Shown: positions 1-9,155, numbered from the stretch's first letter. The stretch is DNA of 37,061 nucleotides from CG2-30-36-16 sp964372115 (GCA_964372115.1 CAYJPN010000047.1:1-37061), one strand, 5' to 3'. Notes: generated by a model not told the origin, from the sequence alone. Program-made: numbers and translations.

Positions 1-33
1 TGAGTTGGCCCTTTGTCGTTGATTCTTAATTCT

Positions 34-1641
34 CTAATGACGGATTTGGGTTAATGCATTTGTCTCAGCATCTACTAGACCTTCTCTATATAATGAATCA
101 GTACAGATTGAGTGTTTTAATGTAAAAAAAGGATCCATTGTTAATTCCTTCATCCCGAATAATAAACCCAAATTTATATGGTACATCATCTGCTCCGAGG
201 AAGGATTATGATAATTTGGGAAATTATTTATACAAGTTGCTGTATCGCGTATATAAAAATTACCGGATTGCGTGGAGTAAGCAAAAGGAATATTATCTTC
301 TTGTAGAGATTTGAGATTTCTTATAACATAATCATCTATGTTTGCTATATAATAATCCGGTCGCTCTGATGGATAATAGGGGTAATCATAGTTATACAAA
401 TTAAATGAAATGTATGGTATTTTTGTTCTATGAATAAACTCAATTACTTTTAATACATTTCCATTGTCTCCATATTCTGGCTGGTTTTGTCCTACTACAT
501 CCTTCCAGCCTGTGTTAAATGTTGCGTAATATCTTAACTGGTGATTGGACGCTTCTTGAATTAAGCTGTCTACAATCCTAATCGGTTCGTAGTTGTCTAT
601 TGATCTCGGTTCATTAAGTCCCATCCAGCCGAGAACATGGGCGGGATTATTATACATTGAAACTAGATTATAAACTTGTGCTTTTGCACTATTTTGATTT
701 TTAAGTGCGTCCCCCTTGTCATCTTTAACCTCAACATAATCAACATAAAGTTTTACATTATCGAGCCCCGCCCAGTCAATAATAAACTCCATCCACATAG
801 AATCGAATTTATTCGGGTCGTCCATAGACCCGGGATAGACTCCCCGGTATGCCTCTTCGACTTTATTTTCAAGTTCTCTCAAATCATAGTTAAAAAGTAA
901 TTTACGCCATATACCCCAGCCGTAAGGTGAGCCTTCTACAAAATCGCGGACTGTCAAAATTCTGCTTTCAATGTCTTTGTAAGTCGGGTCGCCATCAACT
1001 TTCGGGTTTGCCGCAACCACTCTTATTTTGCAAACCGGCGCAGCAAGGTCTACATCTAAACTCGGGTCATACTTTTCAATTTTCATTTTGAAAGTAGTTG
1101 TATAAGGGATATAACCATCATCATCTATCTTCATTACCGGGTACTTTATGTTTTGAAGATAAGCCGGGCCGAATATTAATTTACCCGGGGTAGAGTTTTT
1201 TGTAACTATCCCCCTTGTTTCATCAACCGAGTTGTAAAAGGGGTTTCCAATAGAAGCATCATATTGTAACTGAACCTCACCGGTGTCTAAATTACCGAGG
1301 TTACCTTCTGCTTCCCATTTTGTATATACTGCATCAGAATAGTAACTAACCCATGAAGGGTTAGGCCCTGATCCCCATATATTTATAGGTAAAACTTTCA
1401 AATTGTTATTAACAATTAAATCATACTCTGCTTGATCATGAATTCTCGAAGCAATGCCAACTGCCCCGAGGTCTCTTAAACTTTGAAAATTTTGCGGAGT
1501 TAAATCTCTTGCATCTGCATTTATATATACAGCAACAATAGGTATCCCTTCATAATCATCAAGGTAGTGCATCTGCCCTTTTACAAATGGGGCAGAGAAA
1601 AAAAGAATAACAAAAAAGAAGAAGAAAAGATTTTTAAACAT
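34..1641 (-). CDS. Secreted TIM-barrel / glycoside-hydrolase-like protein, probably frameshifted at its C-terminus
   Basis: The 535-residue product starts with a clear signal peptide (hydrophobic residues 4-20, then VKGQ), so it should be exported. The body looks like an (alpha/beta) barrel. The segment GWMGLNEPRS places a glutamate (E344) in an N-E-P motif, the acid/base motif of clan GH-A glycoside hydrolases, followed by strand-helix alternation to the end. A jelly-roll-like insert rich in beta strands (about residues 150-310) may be a carbohydrate-binding module. The annotated stop at 34-36 looks premature: in another minus-strand frame, positions 50 down to 1 read VIRELRINDKGPT without a stop, a plausible continuation. 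The gene is therefore probably frameshifted or affected by a sequencing indel, and its true end lies outside the window. It follows the beta-helix gene at 1710-3461 on the same strand. The enzyme class is inferred only from NEP and the fold pattern; no substrate can be assigned. Confidence 0.6.
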   Translation of the reverse strand: MFKNLFFFFFVILFFSAPFVKGQMHYLDDYEGIPIVAVYINADARDLTPQNFQSLRDLGAVGIASRIHDQAEYDLIVNNNLKVLPINIWGSGPNPSWVSYYSDAVYTKWEAEGNLGNLDTGEVQLQYDASIGNPFYNSVDETRGIVTKNSTPGKLIFGPAYLQNIKYPVMKIDDDGYIPYTTTFKMKIEKYDPSLDVDLAAPVCKIRVVAANPKVDGDPTYKDIESRILTVRDFVEGSPYGWGIWRKLLFNYDLRELENKVEEAYRGVYPGSMDDPNKFDSMWMEFIIDWAGLDNVKLYVDYVEVKDDKGDALKNQNSAKAQVYNLVSMYNNPAHVLGWMGLNEPRSIDNYEPIRIVDSLIQEASNHQLRYYATFNTGWKDVVGQNQPEYGDNGNVLKVIEFIHRTKIPYISFNLYNYDYPYYPSERPDYYIANIDDYVIRNLKSLQEDNIPFAYSTQSGNFYIRDTATCINNFPNYHNPSSEQMMYHINLGLLFGMKELTMDPFFTLKHSICTDSLYREGLVDAETNALTQIRH

Positions 1642-1671
1642 AAGTTTACCTTATCATTTATTTTAGAAATT

Positions 1672-1687
1672 GTCTCCTATTTGAGAC
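1672..1687 (-). terminator. Weak hairpin between two minus-strand genes
   Basis: GTCTC (1672-1676) and GAGAC (1683-1687) form a perfect 5-bp stem with a 6-nt loop in the short gap between the beta-helix gene (stop at 1710) and the next gene (start at 1641). On the minus strand it is followed only by AATTT, so it is at best a weak terminator. On the plus strand a CTTTTT tract follows, but no plus-strand gene needs it. Confidence 0.25.
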
Positions 1688-1709
1688 CTTTTTATTCGCT
1701 TTCTCATTT

Positions 1710-3461
1710 TCACTTTAAAAGAATCATTTTTTTCATATCCATATAAACCGGTATATTCCCAGTGCCTATAACTTCTATTCTGTATAAATATATACCAGAT
1801 GCTAGATCGGTACCGACAAACTCAGTTTCATAATAACCGGCTTCTTTCATCTCATTTACGAGTGTTTTGATAAGTTCTCCTTTTATATCGTAAACCATTA
1901 CCTTTACATAACTTCTTTCTTTTAACCTAAACGGAATAATAGTAACCGGGTTATATGGATTGGGGTAATTTTGATAGAGTTTATACTCCCCGACTATTTC
2001 TATTACCGGTTCGCCGGCACCGGTAATTGTAATTACTATCTGTTCTCCGGTTACGCTTTCATTACCCGCACTGTCTACTGATGTTATCTTATAATAGATC
2101 TTATCTTTTACAATAGGAATCTCATCAATAAAATATGAAGTATCGGTTTGGCAGTAATAGCTATTACTGTCCGGGATAAAATTATTTACAACCGAGCGGT
2201 AGATATTATAATGTGAAAAATCTGCCTCGCTGAATTTATCCCAGCTAAAAATAATTTTACTACTGTCAAACGACGAATGAAAATTAACCGGCGGTTTTGG
2301 CGGCAAATCAAGATATGTATATGAAAAGCCAAGAGGTCCGCCGTACATACCGATATCACTTCTACTGCCATCAACATCAAGTATTGATGGATCACCAGCG
2401 TCTATAGCGGGGGAGAATTTTTGAAGATGATAATCGTAAGCAAGTGATCGTGCAATTGTATCCTTCACAAACATCGGGTCGGCAAAAATATCATTAGCGC
2501 CAAACACACTGCCATTGTTTGCATGGACTTCGTTATTCCAAAACAAATTAAAATCCGAACTAGGATATTCACTATTTATCTGTATACCCTTATCATTATC
2601 ATTAATACTATTATTTCTTATATAAGCCCTTCTGTTAGGGTCCTGGATAGCTGCATGGCTAGAAAAATCTGATATTTGATCCCGAAGAAGATTATTTATA
2701 ATAAAAGAGGAATCGTATACACTACTTGCACGAATATTTACAAATCCGCCGGCGATTAGATTATTTTTTATCACCATCCGTTTTGCCGAAACATTATTTA
2801 TACCGATCGAATTTTCATCACCAATTATTATATTATTTAATATTGTTGGTTGTCCGTTAAACAAATTTAATATTCCATCATCCGCATTTACATCAACAAT
2901 GATTACTGAATTTCTAATTACAGGTTTGCAAGTATCAGAAGCACATGAAGTATTGATCCCTTTATTTACCCCTTTTACAATTAAATTTTCTAATACCCCA
3001 CTTGATTGACCTATTGAAAGTCCAAGATTACAGTGAGTTATTTCGCAATTGAAAACATTTAGATTCTTCATGATGTTTACAATTCCTTCATAGTAGGGCG
3101 AGCTGCTATATCCCTTACCGATAATTGTAAAACCAGAAATTGTAAAATCGGCAATTGAATAGATTGTATAATAATCTCCTATCCCGGAGCCGTCTAATAT
3201 AGTGCTGTCCATACTACTACCAAACAGGTAAATTGCTCGATTAATATTTAAGTATTCTTTAAATACTCCGTTGCTGACATAAACAGTATCCCCATCATTA
3301 CAAATGTTAATGCACTTCTGTATGCTGTCGCTTGCGGTTGCCCAGGTTGTGTAGGGTGGGGTGGCGGTGCCGGTTTTGCTTACAAAGCGCGTGGCGGCTT
3401 CGCAATTAAAAATTAAAAATGAAAAATTAAAAATTAATAGAAGGAGTAGTTTTGTTTTCAT
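1710..3461 (-). CDS. Secreted right-handed beta-helix protein with FN3 and T9SS sorting domain
   Basis: The 583-residue protein begins with a signal peptide (about residues 1-22). Residues about 30-350 carry repeated N- and I-rich turns (IRNNSI, IKNNLI, ILNNII) typical of parallel beta-helix (PbH1) proteins such as polysaccharide lyases and surface adhesins. A DIGMYGGP signature near residue 370, common at the end of such helices, is followed by a fibronectin type III-like module (about 387-482, with SWDKFSEAD and YKITSVDSAGN). The last 90 residues are a T9SS type A sorting domain opening with KLYQNYPNPYNP and ending KKMILLK. The protein is thus predicted to cross the outer membrane by T9SS and be surface-bound or released. 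No catalytic residues are recognised, so enzyme versus adhesin is undecided. The signal-peptide codons contain a heptanucleotide tandem repeat (3404-3438). Confidence 0.85.
   Translation of the reverse strand: MKTKLLLLLIFNFSFLIFNCEAATRFVSKTGTATPPYTTWATASDSIQKCINICNDGDTVYVSNGVFKEYLNINRAIYLFGSSMDSTILDGSGIGDYYTIYSIADFTISGFTIIGKGYSSSPYYEGIVNIMKNLNVFNCEITHCNLGLSIGQSSGVLENLIVKGVNKGINTSCASDTCKPVIRNSVIIVDVNADDGILNLFNGQPTILNNIIIGDENSIGINNVSAKRMVIKNNLIAGGFVNIRASSVYDSSFIINNLLRDQISDFSSHAAIQDPNRRAYIRNNSINDNDKGIQINSEYPSSDFNLFWNNEVHANNGSVFGANDIFADPMFVKDTIARSLAYDYHLQKFSPAIDAGDPSILDVDGSRSDIGMYGGPLGFSYTYLDLPPKPPVNFHSSFDSSKIIFSWDKFSEADFSHYNIYRSVVNNFIPDSNSYYCQTDTSYFIDEIPIVKDKIYYKITSVDSAGNESVTGEQIVITITGAGEPVIEIVGEYKLYQNYPNPYNPVTIIPFRLKERSYVKVMVYDIKGELIKTLVNEMKEAGYYETEFVGTDLASGIYLYRIEVIGTGNIPVYMDMKKMILLK
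3404..3438. repeat. Heptanucleotide tandem repeat (AATTAAA)5 inside a signal-peptide coding region
   Basis: Five consecutive 7-bp units read AATTAAA, AATTAAA, AATGAAA, AATTAAA and AATTAAT on the plus strand. On the minus strand they encode the hydrophobic core of the signal peptide (LIFNFSFLIFN). Because 7 is not a multiple of 3, gain or loss of one unit would shift the frame of the whole gene. Confidence 0.8.
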
Positions 3462-3720
3462 GGGGTTGCTCGTTTTGTCATTGCTCGTTTTTTGTGGTTA
3501 GCGGATTAATAAAAAATCCGTAATAAGTTAGAGCCGGTTTATTAAAAAAAGTCTTCATTTATCCCGCGCCTTGTTTTGTTTGGTTAAAATTTAGGGGAAA
3601 TATTTATTAATGTAAATAGGGGCGGTTAATTTTATGAAATTAGAAAAATTACATCTTATCTGGGGTGCCGGATTCTGTTAAGAAAGTAGTGCCAGTTATT
3701 GAAGGTTGGTTTGGCGCCGC

Positions 3721-3736
3721 CTAATCAATCGATTAG
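3721..3736. promoter_or_regulatory. Perfect inverted repeat, possible operator
   Basis: CTAATC and GATTAG form a 6-bp perfect dyad around AATC. Its centre is about 60 bp upstream of the transcription start inferred from the -7 box at 3775-3782, a typical activator position. No regulator is implied by the sequence itself. Confidence 0.3.
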
Positions 3737-3774
3737 CAGGTGATAGAAGTAAGTTATTTTTACAAAGGTTTTAT

Positions 3775-3782
3775 TATCTTTG
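3775..3782 (+). promoter_or_regulatory. Bacteroidota-type -7 box (TATCTTTG) of lysA
   Basis: TATCTTTG is an exact match to the TAnnTTTG -7 element of Bacteroidota primary sigma-factor promoters. A transcript starting about 7 nt downstream would leave a leader of roughly 37 nt before the ATG at 3826. No clear -33 TTG is seen, only a T-rich stretch. The position supports the ATG at 3826 over the upstream in-frame start. Confidence 0.6.
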
Positions 3783-3825
3783 CTTTACGTTTTATTGTCC
3801 CATTATTGATTTATCCGAGGGAAAG

Positions 3826-5091
3826 ATGGATTTTTTTGAATCTGAAATATTTACATATAAAAATAGTGAGTTATACTGTGACCGTTTGCCTGTAAGCGAA
3901 ATAGCAGAAAAGTTAGGTACGCCAGTTTACATTTACGGCAAAAAATTTTTTGAAGACCGTTACCGGGAATTTACAGAAGCTTTCAAAGAAGTTAAACACA
4001 CAATATTTTATGCAACAAAGTCGAACTTTAATTTAAATGTGATTAAAACATTTACCGATTTGGGCAGCGGTGTGGATGTTAACTCCGAGGGGGAATTATA
4101 CCGCGCGTTAAAGGTAGGCGTAAACCCGAAAAAAATAATATTAACCGGAGTGGGAAAGTCCACGCGCGAGATAAAACTCGGACTCGAAAACGATCTGCTT
4201 ATGATAAAAGCGGAATCGGAAGAAGAGATTTATCTTATAAATGAAATTGCGGCATCGCTCGGAAAGATTGCTCCGGTTGCGATACGTGTTAACCCTGATG
4301 TTGACGCCCAAACCCATCCGTATATTTCAACAGGTTTGGCTGAAAATAAATTCGGCGTCAATTCGGAAGAAGCATACAGACTTTATAAAAAACAAAGTGA
4401 ATTAAAAAATATAAAGTTTACCGGCATCGATATGCACATAGGTTCGCAAATTACAAAGTTAGAGCCGTTTGTTGAAGCCGCGACAAAACTTGCAGATATC
4501 TTCTTAAAGTTAAAAGCCGAAGGCATTAAATTAGAGCATTTTGATATGGGCGGCGGTATAGGCATAAAATATAAAAACGAAAAAACTTTTCCGGTAAAAA
4601 AACTTGCGGAAGCAATAATGCCGGTATTAAAAAAACTTGACTGCGAAATATTTTTTGAGCCCGGGCGTTATTTAACCGCCAACGGGGGAATATTGGTTGG
4701 TAAAGTTTTATACACAAAAAAGAATCATGACAAAAATTTTGTTGTAACCGATACCGCCATGACAGACCTTCTGCGTCCAAGCATATACGGCGCGTATCAT
4801 CATATTCAGCCGGTAAAATTAGAAATCGGCAGACATAATATTAAAGCTGATATTGTTGGTCCGGTTTGCGAAAGCGGGGATTTTCTCGCAAAGGATAGAG
4901 AAATTCTTTCTTCAAAACCGAACGAACTTATTGCTGTGTTTTCTACAGGCGCATACGGGATGGTAATGGCGTCAAATTATAACGCGCGCCGTAGGGCGCC
5001 CGAAGTACTTGTAAGCGGCGGCAGTTATAAAGTGATACGCAGCCGCGAAACTTTTGAGCATCTTTTATTTGACGAAAAAATTGACGAATAA
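3826..5091 (+). CDS. lysA: Diaminopimelate decarboxylase
   Basis: The PLP-dependent fold-III enzyme decarboxylates meso-diaminopimelate to L-lysine, the last step of the DAP pathway, in the cytosol. From the ATG at 3826 the protein has 421 residues, usual for LysA. Family motifs are all present: the PLP lysine K65 in YATKSN, the HIGSQ motif near residue 204, the phosphate-binding GGGIG near 243, EPGRY near 279, the CESGD active-site motif at about 348-352 that contributes the catalytic cysteine, and GAYGMVMASNYN near the C-terminus. The start was chosen because GAGGGAAAG lies just upstream, the -7 box sits 44 bp upstream, and the extra 40 residues of the longer frame do not resemble LysA. It is the first gene of a plus-strand string with an S66 carboxypeptidase, a lipoprotein and priA, with no spacer before the second gene. 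Confidence 0.96.
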   Translation: MDFFESEIFTYKNSELYCDRLPVSEIAEKLGTPVYIYGKKFFEDRYREFTEAFKEVKHTIFYATKSNFNLNVIKTFTDLGSGVDVNSEGELYRALKVGVNPKKIILTGVGKSTREIKLGLENDLLMIKAESEEEIYLINEIAASLGKIAPVAIRVNPDVDAQTHPYISTGLAENKFGVNSEEAYRLYKKQSELKNIKFTGIDMHIGSQITKLEPFVEAATKLADIFLKLKAEGIKLEHFDMGGGIGIKYKNEKTFPVKKLAEAIMPVLKKLDCEIFFEPGRYLTANGGILVGKVLYTKKNHDKNFVVTDTAMTDLLRPSIYGAYHHIQPVKLEIGRHNIKADIVGPVCESGDFLAKDREILSSKPNELIAVFSTGAYGMVMASNYNARRRAPEVLVSGGSYKVIRSRETFEHLLFDEKIDE

Positions 5092-6141
5092 ATGCAAAGG
5101 AAAAATTTTATAAAAAGTATTGCCGCCGCATCGATGGGGGCTGCAATTTTACCGGCAAATTTTTCAAGATCGTTTGTTAAAAATGATCCGCGTGTAACAA
5201 AACCAAAAAAATTAAACTCCGGTGATACTATCGGCTTAATTGCACCCGGAAGTTTTATAACTGAAGATGAGTTGAAAGAATCGATTGACAACCTGGCACT
5301 TCTCGGTTTCAAAACAGTTTATACCGATGCAATTCTTCAACGATACGGATACCTTGCAGGTAAAGACAAACAGCGGGCAGATGACTTAAATATGATGTTT
5401 GCGCGGAGCGATGTTGACGGAATTGTAGCTGCCCGCGGCGGTTATGGATGTTCAAGGATTTTACCTTATTTGGATTACAATACAATCTTAAAAAATCCGA
5501 AGATACTAATCGGTTACAGCGATATAACGGCTCTGTTATATGGTATTTACGCAAAAACCGGTGTTGTAACATTCCACGGTCCGGTTGGTATTTCTACTTT
5601 TAACGAGTTCAGCGTAAGAAACTTTAACGATGTTTTGATGAGTAATAAAAAAAATATTACTCTTTATAATGCAGAAGAAGAAAAAGAAGAGGCGGAATTA
5701 AATGTTTACCCGATTGTTACCGGTAAAGGGCAGGGAAAGTTAGTCGGAGGAAACTTATCAATTGTTGTGTCGATGATCGGTACAGAATACGATGTTGACT
5801 ACAAGGACAAAATAATTTTTCTTGAAGAAGTAAGCGAAGAGCCGTACCGGATAGACCGGATGCTAACGCAAATGATTGAAGCGGGAAAATTTGAGCAGGC
5901 TTCCGGAATTATGCTTGGAATTTTTCACGACTGTGAGGCAAAAGAAAAAGATCCCTCATTTCCAAAATCGTTAACACTAAAAGAAGTCTTATTAGATAGG
6001 CTTGGCGATTTGAAAATTCCTGTTATATACGGAATGTCGTTCGGCCATGTTACAAACAAATTTACACTCCCTTTCGGAATCGAGTCAGAACTTGATTCGG
6101 GTGATGGAGTATTAAAACTATTAGAAAATGCAGTTATATAA
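5092..6141 (+). CDS. S66-family LD-carboxypeptidase (LdcA-like)
   Basis: The 349-residue protein resembles muramoyltetrapeptide carboxypeptidases, serine peptidases that remove the terminal D-Ala from the L,D-bond of murein tetrapeptide during peptidoglycan recycling. The nucleophile S143 lies in GYSDIT, the glutamate region is FLEEVSEEPYRIDRML (about 243-258), and the histidine is in FGHVTNKF (near 318), matching the Ser-Glu-His triad of the family. HGPVG and GGNLS are also present. The N-terminus (RKNFIKS then an alanine-rich stretch, residues 3-25) looks like a Tat-like or Sec export signal, so it may act outside the cytosol, unlike E. coli LdcA. The ATG follows directly on the lysA stop with no strong ribosome site, suggesting coupled translation. 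Pairing with the DAP decarboxylase gene is consistent with use of DAP released from wall peptides, but that is inference. Confidence 0.88.
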   Translation: MQRKNFIKSIAAASMGAAILPANFSRSFVKNDPRVTKPKKLNSGDTIGLIAPGSFITEDELKESIDNLALLGFKTVYTDAILQRYGYLAGKDKQRADDLNMMFARSDVDGIVAARGGYGCSRILPYLDYNTILKNPKILIGYSDITALLYGIYAKTGVVTFHGPVGISTFNEFSVRNFNDVLMSNKKNITLYNAEEEKEEAELNVYPIVTGKGQGKLVGGNLSIVVSMIGTEYDVDYKDKIIFLEEVSEEPYRIDRMLTQMIEAGKFEQASGIMLGIFHDCEAKEKDPSFPKSLTLKEVLLDRLGDLKIPVIYGMSFGHVTNKFTLPFGIESELDSGDGVLKLLENAVI

Positions 6142-6153
6142 ACGAGGTGAATT

Positions 6154-6687
6154 ATGAAAAAATTACTTGCTCTGCTGATTTTTATTCCTCTTATAAACGG
6201 TTGCTTAACTTTTAACACACTTTCGTATAAAGTAGTATTAAACGATGAGAACAGCGGTGTTGCGTATATTGTAATAAATGATATTCGCTCGGATGCCGAA
6301 GATGATAACGAATTTAGTGATGATACAACAAAACTTTTTGATGATTATCTCTACGGCGACGATGTTCTTCAATCATTAAAAGAAGAGGGAAAGGAAGTAA
6401 CATCACGCAGCTTAAAAGTTGATGCTGGTAAACTTAACGCCTTCATCACATTTAATTTCGATGACATTAACAGTGTAGAAAACCTGGCAGTTGACGGCGA
6501 TTTTTATTATTTAACACTTCCTCTTGCCGACAGTGTGGTTTCCACAAACGGCCAGATTATTGTTTCGAAAGATTACAAACGTATTATGTGGGACAAAAAT
6601 GTTGATACTCTAAAATTCGAAATGTTCAGCATTGCGTTTGATGAAGGCAATTACCGCGAACTTGCAAAATATTATAAGCAAAAATAA
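6154..6687 (+). CDS. Small lipoprotein of unknown function
   Basis: The 177-residue product has a lipoprotein signal peptide ending in the lipobox LINGC (Cys at about residue 17), followed by an acidic, mainly beta-strand-like region (repeated D/E runs around residues 45-65). GAGGTG lies just before the ATG at 6154, a good ribosome site. It sits 12 bp after the S66 carboxypeptidase gene and its stop abuts the priA start, so the four genes probably share a transcript. I do not recognise a family. A role at the envelope is likely from the lipobox only. Confidence 0.75.
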   Translation: MKKLLALLIFIPLINGCLTFNTLSYKVVLNDENSGVAYIVINDIRSDAEDDNEFSDDTTKLFDDYLYGDDVLQSLKEEGKEVTSRSLKVDAGKLNAFITFNFDDINSVENLAVDGDFYYLTLPLADSVVSTNGQIIVSKDYKRIMWDKNVDTLKFEMFSIAFDEGNYRELAKYYKQK

Positions 6688-9153
6688 ATGTACGCCGAGC
6701 TTGTCTTTCCGCTTCCTTTTAGAAATAGTTTTACATATTCGGTTCCGGCGGAGTTAAAAAACTCCGCCCAAATCGGAGTCCGCGCTGTCGCACCCTTCGG
6801 TAAACGCACTTTAACCGGCTTCATTATTAAAATTAAAGACAAATGCGACATAAAGGAAAAAATAAAACCGCTCGATGATATTCTCGATGATGTGCCGATA
6901 TTTGATGAGGAAAGATTAAAGTTTTACGAATGGGTTAGCGAGTATTATTTATCATCTCTCGGCGAAGCGCTGCGGCTTGCTGTTCCATACGGATTAGATG
7001 TTGAATCGAAGAGAAAAATAATTGTCGACAAATTAATCACAGCAAAACTTCTTGCCGAAACGGACTCTAAAAATTCGATGCAGCGCCAGATACTCGAAGT
7101 GATAAAAGAAAAAGAAGAAATATCATTTTCTACGCTGCAGAGGTTAACCGGTAAAAAAAATATTCACTCAACTGTTCGAACGCTTGAAAACAAAGGAGCA
7201 TTAACTGTACTCACGTCTTTAGTTGAGGCTAAAGTTAAAATAAAAACCGCAAAATATGTTCAGCTTGTAAAATCATTATCAGAAGTTTACGAACTCATTC
7301 CGGAAATAGAAAGCCGCAGTCCACAGCAGGTAAAAATATTACTCGAACTTACGAAGAAAAAAAGCGCTCCTATACCATTGGCTGCGTTGCTAAAAAAAAC
7401 AGATGCTCCCGGCTCTTCGGTAGAATCACTTGAAAAAAAAGGTGTGCTGAAAGTATTCGATAAGGAAGTTGAACGCAAATACGAGGAAGAATTTAAAGAA
7501 GCTAAAACAGAATTTGTATTAACAAAACAGCAGCAAGCCAGTGTTGATGAAATATCAAAACATATCGATCCGTCCTCATTTAAACCATATTTGCTCCACG
7601 GTATTACCGGCAGCGGTAAAACTCAGGTTTACATCGAACTTATAAAAAAAGTTCTTGCCGCGGGAAGGACCGCGCTAATTTTGGTTCCCGAAATTTCTTT
7701 AACACCACAGATAACATCACGGTTGTTTAATAATTTCGGCGAGCTTGTAAGTGTCCAGCACAGCCGCATGTCGCTCGGCGAACGGTACGATGCCTGGCGT
7801 CGGCTGCTTAATGGAAAATCAAAGGTTGTGGTCGGAGCGCGGTCAGCGTTGTTTTCACCAATAAAGGAAATAGGTATTATAGTTGTAGATGAAGAGCATG
7901 ACGCAAGTTACAAACAGTGGGAACTTGTTCCGAAGTATCATGCGCGCGATGCGGCAATTTTATTGGCTAAGTACTCCAACTGCCCGGTTGTTCTTGGCTC
8001 GGCTACACCTTCAATTGAAACAATGTACAATGCGCTAAACAAAAAATACATACTTCTTAATTTGCCTGAACGAATCGACAACGCAAAACTGCCGAAGATT
8101 GAATTAGTAAACGTTATCATCGAAAAGAAAAAAGGAAGGATGCAAAATGTTTTTTCTTCAACTTTGCTTGATAAAATTGCCGATAGAATTACAAAAAAAG
8201 AGGGAACAATAATTCTTCAAAACAGAAGGGGATTTTCTACACAAATATTTTGTGATGACTGCGGCGAAATAGAAACCTGTACTAACTGCTCTGTGCCGAT
8301 GGTTTATCACATTAACAAAAATTATTTACAGTGTCATTACTGCGGTTTAACTATTGACGTTCCGAAAGCCTGCACTACATGCGGTTCACTCTCTATAAAA
8401 TATTTCGGCACCGGCACCGAAAGAGTTGAAGATGAGCTAGAATTTTATTTGCCCGGCGCAAAAATAAAACGCATCGATTCAGATTCCGTTTCGCGAAAAA
8501 ATTCGTTGAGCATTTTACTCCGCGATTTTAGCCGGGGCGATATAGATATACTTGTCGGCACACAGATGGTTTCAAAAGGTTTGGATATCTCGCGTGTTAC
8601 ACTTGTGGGAGTAATCTCTGCTGAGACGAGTTTGTGGATGCCTGATTTCCGGGCAGATGAAAGAACTTTTCAACTACTAACGCAGGTTTCGGGTCGTGCC
8701 GGCAGAAGTAAAGTTGAAGGGGAAGTGATCATTCAAACTCAAAACGAAAAAAACTTTACATTAAAAAAAGTTATCGCCGATGATTACAACGGCTTTTATG
8801 AAAAAGAAATTAAAGACCGCCGGCAGATGGGTTACCCGCCGTTTACCCGTTTGTGTTTAATAGAAACAAAAGACCCTGACGAAGAAAGAGCGCGCGGTGC
8901 AATTTTCGATTACTTTTACGAACTAAAAGTTTACAGCAAGTATTTTAAAATAACCCCGCCGTCAACAGCTTTAATTGCGCGTTTAAAGGGTAATTATAGA
9001 TTTCAGATACTAATTAAAAGCAACAGGGAAACAGACCCCGGCGGAGCGATTCTACGAAAAGCTGTTCTCGATTCATTTATTGAGTTTAACCGGAAATCGA
9101 GATTTAAGGACGTTAAATTATTTTTCGATGTCGATCCGCAAAGTATTATGTAG
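6688..9153 (+). CDS. priA: Primosomal protein N' (replication restart helicase PriA)
   Basis: PriA is a 3'-to-5' superfamily 2 DNA helicase that recognises stalled forks and reloads the replicative helicase. The 821-residue length is usual for Bacteroidota PriA. The N-terminal 3'-DNA-binding domain (about 1-100; YAELVFPLPF...FTYSVP) is followed by a winged-helix region. The helicase core has Walker A GITGSGKT (about residues 304-311), Walker B DEEH near 400 and GSATPS. The zinc-binding insert has eight cysteines between about residues 522 and 575 (CDDCG, CTNC, CHYCG, CTTCG). Late helicase motifs include GTQMVSKGLD and QVSGRAGR. It begins with an ATG directly at the end of the preceding lipoprotein gene and closes the plus-strand string. 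Confidence 0.97.
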   Translation: MYAELVFPLPFRNSFTYSVPAELKNSAQIGVRAVAPFGKRTLTGFIIKIKDKCDIKEKIKPLDDILDDVPIFDEERLKFYEWVSEYYLSSLGEALRLAVPYGLDVESKRKIIVDKLITAKLLAETDSKNSMQRQILEVIKEKEEISFSTLQRLTGKKNIHSTVRTLENKGALTVLTSLVEAKVKIKTAKYVQLVKSLSEVYELIPEIESRSPQQVKILLELTKKKSAPIPLAALLKKTDAPGSSVESLEKKGVLKVFDKEVERKYEEEFKEAKTEFVLTKQQQASVDEISKHIDPSSFKPYLLHGITGSGKTQVYIELIKKVLAAGRTALILVPEISLTPQITSRLFNNFGELVSVQHSRMSLGERYDAWRRLLNGKSKVVVGARSALFSPIKEIGIIVVDEEHDASYKQWELVPKYHARDAAILLAKYSNCPVVLGSATPSIETMYNALNKKYILLNLPERIDNAKLPKIELVNVIIEKKKGRMQNVFSSTLLDKIADRITKKEGTIILQNRRGFSTQIFCDDCGEIETCTNCSVPMVYHINKNYLQCHYCGLTIDVPKACTTCGSLSIKYFGTGTERVEDELEFYLPGAKIKRIDSDSVSRKNSLSILLRDFSRGDIDILVGTQMVSKGLDISRVTLVGVISAETSLWMPDFRADERTFQLLTQVSGRAGRSKVEGEVIIQTQNEKNFTLKKVIADDYNGFYEKEIKDRRQMGYPPFTRLCLIETKDPDEERARGAIFDYFYELKVYSKYFKITPPSTALIARLKGNYRFQILIKSNRETDPGGAILRKAVLDSFIEFNRKSRFKDVKLFFDVDPQSIM

Positions 9154-9155
9154 AA

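Larger units (their letters stand above)
3462..3825. other. Divergent intergenic region upstream of lysA
   Basis: This gap separates the minus-strand beta-helix gene from plus-strand lysA. It holds two near-identical TTGCTCGTTTT copies just upstream of the beta-helix start (about 3464-3491), a perfect CTAATC/GATTAG inverted repeat (3721-3736) and the lysA promoter (3775-3782). An upstream open stretch in the lysA frame (3706-3825) is not taken as coding because the promoter lies inside it. Confidence 0.6.

Noticed and set aside
3706..3825. Forty-codon N-terminal extension of lysA
   Set aside because: It contains the TATCTTTG -7 box and does not look like LysA; the ATG at 3826 has a ribosome site and gives the family length.
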